This document shows, in pieces, positions 44,827 through 53,691 of a DNA stretch of 64,000 nucleotides (within the stretch, counting starts at the first letter, position 1; every line of letters starts with the position of its first letter). A program made the translations under genes and the position numbers. Under the pieces are notes generated by a model. The model was not told where the DNA came from. It ran no database searches and saw only the letters and a program-made list of their open reading frames with translations. The stretch comes from Lachnospiraceae bacterium (lineage in GTDB: Bacteria > Bacillota > Clostridia > Lachnospirales > Lachnospiraceae): NCBI GenBank assembly GCA_017387565.1, contig JAFOEY010000032.1:1-64000 (forward strand). Reading direction: 5' to 3'.

Positions 44827-45525
44827 ATGAAATCTATGAGGCTGGAAGATACAACATTATCAATTATAATCCCTTGCTACAATGAGAGAGAAAACATCAT
44901 TAAGATTTTAGACAAAATTGATGAGGTGCAGGGATTTAAAAAAGAAATTATCGTGGTGGACGATTGTTCTAACGACGGTACAAGAGATATTTTGAAAACA
45001 CAGGTTAAAGAGCGTGTGGCTAAGCTTGTGTATCATGAAAAAAATGGTGGAAAAGGTGCGGCGTTAAAGACCGGCTTTTCTCAGGCAACGGGCGATGTTG
45101 TCATTATTCAGGATGCGGATTTGGAATATGATCCCATGGAATATAAAGATGTGATTTTGCCGATTGTACAAGGAAAGGCAAAAGTGGTGTATGGATCACG
45201 CTTTAAAGCATCTCCGTCAAAAGGTTATCTGGCTAATCGCCTTGCAAATAAATTTCTAACCTTTTTATCAAATATTTTTACTCATCAGAAACTTACGGAT
45301 ATGGAGACCTGCTACAAGGCATTTCGACGCGAAATCATCCAATCGGTTGATATCGAAGAAAAAAGATTTGGCTTTGAGCCGGAAATTACAGCGAAAATAT
45401 CCGATATGCGTATCAAAATTCATGAGGTTCCGATTTCATATTATCCGCGAACCAATGAAGAAGGTAAGAAAATTGGATTTAAAGATGGATTAAGAGCCAT
45501 TTACTGTATTATAAAATATCATTAA
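44827..45525 (+). CDS. GT2 family glycosyltransferase (DPM1/UDP-glucose:lipid type)
   Basis: A 232-residue soluble GT2. Seen: LSIIIPCYNERENIIKILDK, VVDDCSNDGTRDI, KNGGKGAALKTGF, QDADLEYDPMEY and YGSRFKASPSKGY, then DMETCYKAFRREI. This is the short dolichyl-phosphate mannose synthase-like form that transfers a hexose to a polyprenyl phosphate. It precedes another polyprenyl-type GT2 by 16 bases. Confidence 0.85.
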   Translation: MKSMRLEDTTLSIIIPCYNERENIIKILDKIDEVQGFKKEIIVVDDCSNDGTRDILKTQVKERVAKLVYHEKNGGKGAALKTGFSQATGDVVIIQDADLEYDPMEYKDVILPIVQGKAKVVYGSRFKASPSKGYLANRLANKFLTFLSNIFTHQKLTDMETCYKAFRREIIQSVDIEEKRFGFEPEITAKISDMRIKIHEVPISYYPRTNEEGKKIGFKDGLRAIYCIIKYH

Positions 45526-45541
45526 AGGTGGTATTGAAGCG

Positions 45542-46690
45542 ATGATGGATTATGAAGTGTCTGTTGTTATTCCCTGTTTAAATGAAGCAGAAACATTGGA
45601 AATCGTGATTAAAAAGGCACAAAAATGTCTGGAGGAAAATCAGATTGCGGGAGAAGTACTGATTGCGGATAACGGCAGTACTGATGGTTCGCAGGACATA
45701 GCACGTCGTTGTGGCGCAAGAGTAGTTGATGTGCCGGCAAGAGGATATGGTGCTGCTTTAATTGGCGGAACCAATGCTGCATTGGGGAAATATTGTATTA
45801 TGGGAGATGCTGATGACAGTTATGATTTCAGTGACCTAATGCCCTATATTCTGAAATTGCGAGAGGGATATGATTTGGTTATGGGAAACCGATTCCGTGG
45901 CGGCATTGAAAAAGGCGCAATGCCCTTTTTGCACAGATATCTGGGCACACCGGTAATTTCTTTTTTAGGAAGATTGTTTTATCACAATAAAATCGGTGAT
46001 TTCAACTGCGGTATGAGAGGTTACAATCGGGAACGTATACAGGAATTGAATTTAAGAGCGACGGGTATGGAATATGCCAGTGAAATGATAATTCAGGCGG
46101 CACTTCATGATTATAAAATAGCAGAAGTTCCTACAACTCTTTCGGTAGATGGCAGAAGCAGAAAACCATACTTAAATACCTGGAGTGATGGTTGGAGACA
46201 TTTAAAGGTGCTGCTTTTACATACACCGGACTGGTTATTCTTTTATCCGGGATGTCTGCTTGCGGCTGTGGGCCTGATTTTAATGATTATGCTGATTGGT
46301 GGGCCGGTTCAGATTCGTCATATTTCATTGGATATTAATACTATGTTGTTTGCCGGAGCATTTTTAATTATCGGTGTGAATGCGATTTTGTTTTCTGTGT
46401 ACACCAAAATTTATGCAGCTAAAACTTTTTATATCCCGATGAACAAATCCATTGAAAAGATCAGCAGGTTTTCAGCAGACCAGGGTATCGGGATTGGTTT
46501 TCTCTTATTCGTTACAGGATTAATCATTGCGATTGTTGCCTGTATCATCTGGGGCAGTACATCGTTTGGAGATTTGAATCCGCAAAAAGTTATGCATATC
46601 ACGATTCCGGCCGTAACTCTGTGTTCAATCGGAGCAGAACTGATTTTTGGCGGTTTCTTTATTGGAATATTAAATATTAAACATGAGTAA
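45542..46690 (+). CDS. GT2 glycosyltransferase with C-terminal membrane helices
   Basis: A 382-residue protein with an N-terminal GT2 domain (VSVVIPCLNEAETLEIVIKK, ADNGSTDGSQDIA, ARGYGAALIGG, MGDADDSYDF, GNRFRGGIEKGAMP) followed by about four membrane helices from residue 230. The order resembles bactoprenol glucosyltransferases. It and the preceding gene may load sugars on the lipid carrier for use by GT-C-like membrane proteins such as the next one (inference). Confidence 0.85.
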   Translation: MMDYEVSVVIPCLNEAETLEIVIKKAQKCLEENQIAGEVLIADNGSTDGSQDIARRCGARVVDVPARGYGAALIGGTNAALGKYCIMGDADDSYDFSDLMPYILKLREGYDLVMGNRFRGGIEKGAMPFLHRYLGTPVISFLGRLFYHNKIGDFNCGMRGYNRERIQELNLRATGMEYASEMIIQAALHDYKIAEVPTTLSVDGRSRKPYLNTWSDGWRHLKVLLLHTPDWLFFYPGCLLAAVGLILMIMLIGGPVQIRHISLDINTMLFAGAFLIIGVNAILFSVYTKIYAAKTFYIPMNKSIEKISRFSADQGIGIGFLLFVTGLIIAIVACIIWGSTSFGDLNPQKVMHITIPAVTLCSIGAELIFGGFFIGILNIKHE

Positions 46691-46834
46691 ATATAGTATT
46701 TCATTTTTGGAAAAATGCAATTGATGTTAAAGCGAATAATACAGAAATGAATGCTTCAAATACGAATAATGCAAAAAAGAATTATAAAGCTGAAAAATAA
46801 AAAATGAAATAATTAAAAAACGAAAAATGTGAAA

Positions 46835-48592
46835 ATGAATGACATAGAAACGAAAAACGTGAAATTGAAGAAGGAATTATTGAGAAAAGTGCGGGAAACA
46901 AAGATTTGGATTGCGATAGCAGTGGCTTTGTCTGTTTTTCGCATTTTTTTGACATATAATTTGCCAATTACTGCGGAAAGTGTGTCCATTCACGATGATG
47001 CGCTGATGGTAGATATGGCTGTCAGGCTTTTGTCGGGGGAATGGCTTGGAACTTATAGCTGCTTTACGATGCCTAAGGGGATCGTTTACCCTTTGTATCT
47101 GGCACTTGTGCATAAAAGTGGAATTCCCTATCTGGTCATTACACAGCTGTTGTATATGTTGAGTGCAATGCTGGTAGTAATGGCCTTGCATAAAAAAGAA
47201 AGAGGTTTTTTGGCTGATTGTTTACTGTATATCGTGCTGATTTTTAATCCGGTGATGGGTTCGCAAAGTGTTTATCTGCGTATCTATAGAAATGCTTTGG
47301 TTCCAATCGAAGTATTGCTTGTTTTTGCCGGGATTTTGGGAATGTTTATGCGCTTGGAAGAAAAAAACAACCGATTAATTTTCTGGTCCCTTTTGAGTGG
47401 TTTAAGTGTATTGGCATTGGATATGACAAGAGAAGATTCGATTTGGATTATGCCGTTTTTTGTTGTTGCTTCTATCGTATTTGGCATTATGATTTTCAAA
47501 ATGAGATACGAAATGAAGCATGTTTCGAAAAAGGAGATTGTCGGTAAGGTTGTACTGATATTACTGCCTTTTTTCATTTTGTTTGCCGGAAATACAGTCG
47601 TCAAGGAAATCAATTATCATTATTATGGAATCCGCGCCTGTACGGACACAAATGAAACACATGTGACGGATGCAATCAAGGCAATGTATGCGGTAAAGGA
47701 TGTGAATGAAATTCCTTTTGTATCGGTTTCGCGGGAAAAAATGCAATTATTGTATGCCAATTCTCCTACCTTGTATTCGGTTTGGCCATGCATAGAGTCC
47801 TCTTTAAATGAATGGGCAGATACAGAAAATGGAAATGTAACGGATGCACATTTTTTCTGGGCTATCCGTGATGCATTAACCAACGCCGGCTACTATCAGG
47901 ATGCGGTAGAAACGGATGCGTTTTATCAGAAGGTTGCCGAGGAGTTGAATGATGCAATGGAATCCGGAAAGCTTTCTAAAAGAAGTACCATGCCGTCAGC
48001 TTTAATGTCTCCATGGAGAGCGGGATATCTGGGTGAGCTAATGGATGCATATGGACTTTCTTATCGGTTTATCAGCAGTTTCTTTTCGTGTGAAACTACA
48101 ATTTTGGAAAGTTTCGATAATGGAAGGAATGGGATCCGGCTTTTCGAAGATATGACCAATGCAAAAGCGGTTTATCCCGGAGAGCTTTCAAAAGTCGCCT
48201 CTTCGCTGGTTGTGAAACAAGATATTTTAAATGGTATATTTAGAATTTACAGCATGGTAAATCAGGTTATGCTGCCAATTACTCTTATTCTTTTTGCAGG
48301 TATGTGTGCATGCATGATATTCAGTAAACAGTTTCGTGAAAAACACTGGAAGACATGGTTGTCAGCTTTGGGGATTTTACTGTCCGCTTTTGTACTAATC
48401 AGTGGCGTTGCATATACGCATATCTCGGCTTATCCTGCTATTTCAGCATCTTATCTGGCAGGAGTATATCCGTTAATGCTATTGTTTGAGGGTGTAGTCT
48501 TTTTCATTGTTTTTTCCGGATGTTCAAAATGTTTTTCTGTTTTTTCATTGTCTAAAACAAGACAGGAAGCGGATGGAATTAGTGCTTTATAG
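46835..48592 (+). CDS. polytopic membrane protein of unknown function
   Basis: A 585-residue protein with roughly 10-12 membrane helices, a large polar loop (about residues 245-410) and a short C-terminal tail. The first loop includes SIHDDALMVDMAVRLLSGEW, an acidic loop like those of GT-C transferases, which use lipid-phosphate sugars. Two polyprenyl-type GT2 genes lie directly upstream, which supports this, but no family is certain. ATG 46835 was chosen over GTG 46829; neither has a clear ribosome site. Confidence 0.5.
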   Translation: MNDIETKNVKLKKELLRKVRETKIWIAIAVALSVFRIFLTYNLPITAESVSIHDDALMVDMAVRLLSGEWLGTYSCFTMPKGIVYPLYLALVHKSGIPYLVITQLLYMLSAMLVVMALHKKERGFLADCLLYIVLIFNPVMGSQSVYLRIYRNALVPIEVLLVFAGILGMFMRLEEKNNRLIFWSLLSGLSVLALDMTREDSIWIMPFFVVASIVFGIMIFKMRYEMKHVSKKEIVGKVVLILLPFFILFAGNTVVKEINYHYYGIRACTDTNETHVTDAIKAMYAVKDVNEIPFVSVSREKMQLLYANSPTLYSVWPCIESSLNEWADTENGNVTDAHFFWAIRDALTNAGYYQDAVETDAFYQKVAEELNDAMESGKLSKRSTMPSALMSPWRAGYLGELMDAYGLSYRFISSFFSCETTILESFDNGRNGIRLFEDMTNAKAVYPGELSKVASSLVVKQDILNGIFRIYSMVNQVMLPITLILFAGMCACMIFSKQFREKHWKTWLSALGILLSAFVLISGVAYTHISAYPAISASYLAGVYPLMLLFEGVVFFIVFSGCSKCFSVFSLSKTRQEADGISAL

Positions 48593-48602
48593 TGAGGATT
48601 AT

Positions 48603-48770
48603 GAATTATATTGAATTATAGTGTTTTATAGTGTTTTATAGTGTATTATATTTTTAGTTATAAATTATATTGAATTATAGTATTTTATAGTGTATTATAT
48701 TTTTGGCTTTAAATTATAATAAATTATATTAAATTATAGTGTTTGTGGTTCATTATATTTTGTGTGTAAA
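48603..48770. repeat. AT-rich tandem repeat, 59-bp period, about 2.8 copies
   Basis: Copies begin at 48603, 48662 and 48721 with AATTATATTRAATTATAG, each continuing with TTTATAGTG- and TATTATATTTT-like parts. Copy 1 holds an internal ten-base duplication and copy 3 is diverged. The unit is almost purely A/T plus a few G. It lies between the membrane protein and the AAA ATPase gene. Confidence 0.85.
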
Positions 48771-48813
48771 AATATAATCATTATAGAGAGTTATGTTCAT
48801 AAGGGGTGTTTCC

Positions 48814-49863
48814 ATGCAGAAAAAAAATCCATATGCCATCAGTTTTGGTAGAATTCCTACAAAATATATTAATCGGAATGCTATTATTGACAGTGTGATA
48901 GATGCAATTGATAGCGATTATGTGGATGAGCAGGCTTTTAAATTGACCGGAATACGCGGAACCGGGAAAACAGTAACATTGAGTGCAATCGAAAAGAAAC
49001 TGAAAAATGAAGATGATTGGATTGTGATTGGGATTCGGTCAAGTGCTGATATTCTTACTGAGTTATTGTCGGAATTATATAGTTCGGTGCCTTTTTTAAC
49101 TTCTTTTATTGATGCGCAACTAAATTTATCCGCTTTTGGTATAGGTCTCAATATTTCTAAGAAAAGTCCGACTACAAGTTGTGCTTATGCATTAAAACAG
49201 ATTTTAGGCGAAGTGAAAAGAAAAGGGAAAAAAGTATTAATTACCATTGATGAGGCAAGAAAAACAGAATCGATGATAGATTTTGTTCAGGAATTTCAGA
49301 TATTGATCAGGGAAGAATTACCAATATATTTGGTTGTTGCAGGATTATATGAGGATATAGAATCAATTGAAAACACGGATGGTTTGACGTTTTTTTTGCG
49401 GGCGACAAAGTATGAAATGACTCCGTTGAACCATACTTCGATACGAGATGATTATCAGAAAACAATTGGTGTTGATTTTGAACAGGCTGATAAGATGGCG
49501 GCTATAACAAAGGGTTATGCATTTGCCTATCAGGCATTGGGAAAATATGTCTGGGAAGACGAAGAACATAGTTTATCGGACGAGGTTCTAAGAAAGTTGG
49601 ACGATGCTTTGGCAGAAAAAGTCTACAACAAACTATGGAGTGAGCTTGCACCGAAAGATCAATGGTTTTTGGAATTTATTGCGCAAAAAGATCAAATGTC
49701 AGCGAGTGAATTATTAGCGGAAACAAAAAAGAAACACAATGAATGGTCGGAGCCGCGAAAAAGATTGCGTGAAAAGGGCATTATTGATACCTCTGTCCGT
49801 GGAATGATTGTGTTAAAACTGCCTAGATTGAAACAATATATCGAAAATAGGCAGTATATGTAA
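48814..49863 (+). CDS. AAA-type ATPase, ORC/Cdc6-like
   Basis: A 349-residue protein. Seen: SFGRIPTKYINRNAII near the start, Walker A LTGIRGTGKTVTLS, Walker B KKVLITIDEAR, VVAGLYEDIES (sensor-like region) and a C-terminal winged-helix-like part (FLEFIAQKDQMSASELLAET and RGMIVLKLPRLKQYI). This type is common in accessory regions and acts in unknown DNA- or target-related processes. It does not belong to the glycan pathway. ATG 48814 with AAGGGG at 48801-48806 is preferred to ATG 48793. Confidence 0.75.
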   Translation: MQKKNPYAISFGRIPTKYINRNAIIDSVIDAIDSDYVDEQAFKLTGIRGTGKTVTLSAIEKKLKNEDDWIVIGIRSSADILTELLSELYSSVPFLTSFIDAQLNLSAFGIGLNISKKSPTTSCAYALKQILGEVKRKGKKVLITIDEARKTESMIDFVQEFQILIREELPIYLVVAGLYEDIESIENTDGLTFFLRATKYEMTPLNHTSIRDDYQKTIGVDFEQADKMAAITKGYAFAYQALGKYVWEDEEHSLSDEVLRKLDDALAEKVYNKLWSELAPKDQWFLEFIAQKDQMSASELLAETKKKHNEWSEPRKRLREKGIIDTSVRGMIVLKLPRLKQYIENRQYM

Positions 49864-50213
49864 GGTCTGGGAGGCAAAAGAATTTTACGGATTCTGAAAT
49901 TTAGGTAAATTTTATATATTTTTTGAAATATGCTCTTGTCAATTCATGGCTTTGATGCTATGATTTTTGAAAAGAGCATATTTCTATTTATCTGACAGAG
50001 TGTTGACGATATTTCGTTTGATATTTCTGATCTGTTTTTCTAACATCAATTCTTAGAATCTTATGCTTTTGAAATTCACAAACAATTTTATAAAGCAGGA
50101 GATTTGGAAGAGACTTGATGTTTAAGATTATGATTATGATCTTAAGATCGTGAGGTTTATGACATTGTAACTTCTTTTGCCATACGTGCTCCTGCAAAGA
50201 AAGGAGACCTTTT
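49864..50213. other. 350-base gap with a long inverted repeat
   Basis: GAAATATGCTCTT at 49925-49937 and AAGAGCATATTTC at 49972-49984 are perfect 13-base inverted repeats separated by 34 bases, 60 bases after the ATPase stop. They could form a terminator or be the end of an inserted element. The rest, 49985-50195, has no gene I can support; a 69-codon minus-strand frame there has no homology that I recognise. Confidence 0.5.
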
Positions 50214-51143
50214 ATGGCAAAAAAGAAAGTTCTGGCGTATTCATGGGATCATTTCCTGGAGCGCCTAAGAAACAGCGTGTTTCGTCCCAAAAGACAGGTA
50301 AAGGATATCGTCTTCCGGCTGATTTTCGGTAACAACAAAGAGGCACTGCTGCAGCTTTACAACGCATTAAACAAAACGAAGTATACCAATCCGAATGCGT
50401 TGCGGATTGTGACACTGGACAATGCGATTTATATTTCGATGAAAAACGATCTGGCATTTCTGCTGGTCGGCACTATCAACATGTATGAGCACCAGTCCAC
50501 AGTTAACCCCAACATGCCGGTGCGTTTTATGATTTATCTGGCACAGGAATATCAGATGCTTGTGGAAAGCGCAAGTAGCAGTCTGTACGGAAACAAACTA
50601 ATTCCGCTACCGACCCCACAGTGTGTCGTTTTTTATAACGGGACAGAAGAAACACCGGATGAGTATGAGTTACGATTATCCTCTGCATTCTGCAATCAGG
50701 ATGTGGAGCCTGCTGCGGAGGTCATTGTTCGTGTGGTAAACATCAACTACGGACATAATGAATATCTTATGCAGGGCTGTGAATTGATGTCACAGTATGC
50801 AGAGTTCGTGGAGATTACCAGGAAATATGCCCTTCTATATGATGACCGTGAAGAAGCAATGAATGCGGCAATCGATTATTGTATTGCCCATGGAATTTTG
50901 GAGGATATTTTGAGGAAACACAGAAGTCAGATATTGGGATCGTTATTGGAAGATTTTGATGAAAAGAAATATGCCAAAACATTGCGTGAGGAGGGCCGCG
51001 AAGAGGGCATACGAGTTGGCCATGAGGCTGGATTACAGGCTGGCCGCGAAGCTGAAAGACAGGAAATGGCGGAGGCTATAGCTCGTCAGCTGAATTTGTC
51101 TGTAGAAGAAGTATTAAAAATGCGAGAGAATAGCAAGCAATAA
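50214..51143 (+). CDS. Rpn-family recombination-promoting nuclease/putative transposase
   Basis: A 309-residue protein of the PD-(D/E)XK Rpn/YhgA-like group. Seen: VKDIVFRLIFGNNKEALLQL at residues 23-42, the core ISMKNDLAFLLVGTINMYEHQ with Asp and Glu-X-Gln of the nuclease motif, TPQCVVFYNGTEETPDE, and a charged helical tail (REEGREEGIRVGHEAGLQAG). Such genes are scattered in many copies in Lachnospiraceae genomes and stimulate recombination. A ribosome site AAAGGAG precedes ATG 50214. It has its own terminator. Confidence 0.9.
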   Translation: MAKKKVLAYSWDHFLERLRNSVFRPKRQVKDIVFRLIFGNNKEALLQLYNALNKTKYTNPNALRIVTLDNAIYISMKNDLAFLLVGTINMYEHQSTVNPNMPVRFMIYLAQEYQMLVESASSSLYGNKLIPLPTPQCVVFYNGTEETPDEYELRLSSAFCNQDVEPAAEVIVRVVNINYGHNEYLMQGCELMSQYAEFVEITRKYALLYDDREEAMNAAIDYCIAHGILEDILRKHRSQILGSLLEDFDEKKYAKTLREEGREEGIRVGHEAGLQAGREAERQEMAEAIARQLNLSVEEVLKMRENSKQ

Positions 51144-51156
51144 AAAGAACAAAGAG

Positions 51157-51237
51157 CGCCCCGCAGATTTGTAGTGACTATTGGCGTTGTTTTCGAATAG
51201 AGAACGAATCATGTCACAAAACTGTGGGGTGTTTTTT
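51157..51237 (+). terminator. terminator with long hairpin after the Rpn gene
   Basis: CGCCCCGCAG at 51157-51166 and CTGTGGGGTG at 51222-51231 pair (two G-T pairs) and are followed by TTTTTTG. Inside the loop GTGAC/GTCAC can extend the structure. It starts 13 bases after the stop codon. Confidence 0.75.
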
Positions 51238-51295
51238 GTTACAAAGATATTATGATGTGAAGGTGCTTGAACGGTACTGCAAAAAAATAGTGCAT

Positions 51296-51317
51296 TTTTA
51301 CCAATTTTGGGGTAAAA
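51296..51317 (+). promoter_or_regulatory. inverted repeat overlapping a possible -10 box of rfbB
   Basis: TTTTACC, eight bases, GGTAAAA form a perfect seven-base inverted repeat. TAAAAT at 51313-51318 could be the -10 box of the rfbB promoter, so the repeat may be an operator. No good -35 is visible at the right distance. It is preceded by AATAGTGCATTTTT, similar to a string before rfbC. Confidence 0.35.
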
Positions 51318-51436
51318 TATAAAAGAGTGTGCTCATATGAAACTTGTTTTATCATTTTGACAGAATAAAAATGATTTGTGGGCACGTAATCTCGTGAAAA
51401 ATCATGTATATAATAAACCAGGAGGATTATTCATTT

Positions 51437-52522
51437 ATGAGAACCTATTTAGTAACAGGTGGCGCCGGATTTATCGGTTCCAATTACATCCATTACATGT
51501 TTAAAAAATATGACAATGAGATTCGCATTATCAATGTCGATGTACTGACTTATGCAGGCAATCTTGAAAATTTAAAAGACATTGAAGACAGAGATAACTA
51601 TACCTTTATCAAGGCAGATATCTGTGATAAAGAAGCAATTGCCAAGATTTTTGCTGAAAACGATATTGACCGCGTGGTACATTTCGCAGCTGAAAGTCAT
51701 GTAGACCGTAGTATTAAGAATCCTGAAGTATTTGTTCAGACTAATGTACTTGGAACGGCTGTTATGCTCAACTGTGCAAAAGCTGCATGGGAGTTGCCGG
51801 ACGGAACATTTAAAGAAGGTAAAAAATTCTTACATGTATCTACTGACGAAGTATACGGTTCCCTGCCGGATGATGAGAATGCATTTTTCTATGAGACAAG
51901 CCCTTATGAACCGCATAGTCCTTATTCTGCTTCCAAAGCAAGTTCGGACATGTTGGTAAAGGCTTATATGGATACCTACAAATTCCCGGCAAACATTACG
52001 AACTGCTCCAACAACTATGGACCTTATCAGTTCCCGGAGAAGCTAATTCCGCTTATTATCAACAATGCATTACAGGGCAAAAAACTTCCTGTATACGGTG
52101 ATGGTAAAAACGTGCGTGACTGGTTATATGTAGAAGACCATGCAAAAGCAATTGATATGGTTCAGGAACAGGGTAAACTGTTTGAGACATACAATGTTGG
52201 CGGACACAATGAAAAGCAGAATATTGAAATTATCAATATTATCATCGAGACTTTGCAGGAAATGCTTCCCGAAGGCGATCCCCGTAAAGAACTCGTTTCT
52301 ACTGATTTAATTACCTACGTGGAAGACCGTAAAGGACATGACCGCCGTTATGCGATTGCGCCTGACAAGATCAAAGCAGAAATCGGCTGGTATCCTGAGA
52401 CTATGTTTAAAGAAGGTATCAAAAAGACAATTGCATGGTTCTTTGAACATGAAGACTGGATGAAAAATGTTACAAGCGGTGACTACCAGAAGTACTACGA
52501 AGATATGTATAAAAATAGATAG
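51437..52522 (+). CDS. rfbB: dTDP-glucose 4,6-dehydratase
   Basis: A 361-residue extended SDR, second step of dTDP-L-rhamnose synthesis. Seen: YLVTGGAGFIGSNYIHYMF, VHFAAESHVDRSI, the catalytic STDEVYGSL, YSASKASSDMLV (Tyr and Lys), CSNNYGPYQFPEKLIPLII and VRDWLYVEDHAKAI. AGGAGG at 51420-51425 sets ATG 51437; the longer opening at 51404 reads through the ribosome site. Its own promoter region lies after the Rpn terminator. Confidence 0.95.
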   Translation: MRTYLVTGGAGFIGSNYIHYMFKKYDNEIRIINVDVLTYAGNLENLKDIEDRDNYTFIKADICDKEAIAKIFAENDIDRVVHFAAESHVDRSIKNPEVFVQTNVLGTAVMLNCAKAAWELPDGTFKEGKKFLHVSTDEVYGSLPDDENAFFYETSPYEPHSPYSASKASSDMLVKAYMDTYKFPANITNCSNNYGPYQFPEKLIPLIINNALQGKKLPVYGDGKNVRDWLYVEDHAKAIDMVQEQGKLFETYNVGGHNEKQNIEIINIIIETLQEMLPEGDPRKELVSTDLITYVEDRKGHDRRYAIAPDKIKAEIGWYPETMFKEGIKKTIAWFFEHEDWMKNVTSGDYQKYYEDMYKNR

Positions 52523-52602
52523 TTTTGAATTGTTCTGAATTGTTCTGTATTATTTGAGATTATTCTGAATGATTTTGTACCATTCTCAAATAACAACAAT
52601 TT

Positions 52603-52776
52603 AATGAAATATACTATTTGCAGTGACCTTTCGTGTAGTTTTCGTGATTTCATCATGTGGCAGTTGCAGCGTGCGTATGTTTGAGCCCGAAGGGCGAGTT
52701 TTACGCGAAAGCTGCAGTACTGGCACATGTAATGAAATAGAAAACGGAACGTGTCACAAAAATAGTATATTTCATT
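52603..52776. repeat. 174-nt long palindromic element between rfbB and rfbA
   Basis: The ends are AATGAAATATACTATT (52603-52618) and AATAGTATATTTCATT (52761-52776), exact inverse copies. Moving inward, GTGAC/GTCAC, GTTTTC/GAAAAC, ATTTCAT/ATGAAAT, CATGTG/CACATG and TGCAG/CTGCA parts also face each other, ending in GCCC-GAA-GGGC at 52685-52695, exactly in the middle. So the whole element can fold into one long imperfect hairpin. It resembles a miniature inverted-repeat element or a REP-like unit; there is no gene inside. It also places a structure in the leader before rfbA. Confidence 0.85.
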
Positions 52777-52812
52777 GATAGAGAATCAACAGAGAAATTA
52801 AAAGGAGCTCGT

Positions 52813-53691
52813 ATGAAAGGTATTATTTTAGCAGGTGGAAGCGGTACCAGATTATATCCGCTGACCAAAGCCATTTCCAAACAGATTATGCCGGTTTATG
52901 ATAAACCGATGATTTACTATCCCTTGTCAACTCTGATGCTCGCAGGTATCAATGAGGTTATGATTATTTCCACTCCCAGGGATCTCCCGGTGTTTGAAGA
53001 GCTTTTGGGAAGTGGAGAGCAGCTTGGCATGAAGTTTACCTATGCGATACAGGAACAGCCCAGAGGTCTTGCGGATGCCTTTATCATCGGAGCGGATTTC
53101 ATTGGAAATGATAGTGTTGCATTAGTGCTGGGTGACAATATTTTCTATGGTCAGAGCTTTAGTAAAGTGTTGCGTCAGACAAGAGAACGAATTGAAACCG
53201 AAGGCGGTGCAACTATCTTTGGTTACTATGTCAGAGATCCCAGAGAATATGGTGTGGTTGAGTTTGATGAAAATGGCAGGGCACTTTCCATTGAAGAAAA
53301 ACCGGAACATCCTAAGAGCAATTATGCGGTTCCGGGATTGTATTTCTATGACAACAATGTGGTAGAAATTGCAGCCAATGTAAAGCCGTCAGCAAGAGGC
53401 GAAATCGAAATTACTTCGATTAATAATGAGTACCTTGACAGAGGGGTGCTCTCTGTTGAGACAATGGGCAGAGGTTTTGCATGGTTAGACACAGGTAACC
53501 ATGATTCGCTATTGGATGCATCTGATTTTGTAGCTGCATTCCAAAAAAGACAGGGATTATATATCTCATGTATTGAAGAAATCGCTTATAAGCGTGGATT
53601 TATTGATAAAGAACAGTTATTGAAGTTGGTTGAACCTTTGATGAAGACCGATTATGGTAAGTATCTGGTAGAGGTTGCAAATGGACTCTAA
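52813..53691 (+). CDS. rfbA: glucose-1-phosphate thymidylyltransferase
   Basis: A 292-residue nucleotidyltransferase, first step of dTDP-L-rhamnose synthesis. Seen: [80 protein letters not shown] and [16 protein letters not shown]. The length is usual. AAAGGAG precedes ATG 52813. It overlaps the start of the GH25 gene by 11 bases. Confidence 0.97.
   Translation: MKGIILAGGSGTRLYPLTKAISKQIMPVYDKPMIYYPLSTLMLAGINEVMIISTPRDLPVFEELLGSGEQLGMKFTYAIQEQPRGLADAFIIGADFIGNDSVALVLGDNIFYGQSFSKVLRQTRERIETEGGATIFGYYVRDPREYGVVEFDENGRALSIEEKPEHPKSNYAVPGLYFYDNNVVEIAANVKPSARGEIEITSINNEYLDRGVLSVETMGRGFAWLDTGNHDSLLDASDFVAAFQKRQGLYISCIEEIAYKRGFIDKEQLLKLVEPLMKTDYGKYLVEVANGL

Noticed and set aside
49988-50197. 69-codon minus-strand frame before the Rpn gene
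   Set aside because: No recognised similarity and no ribosome site; it may be chance in an AT-rich gap.
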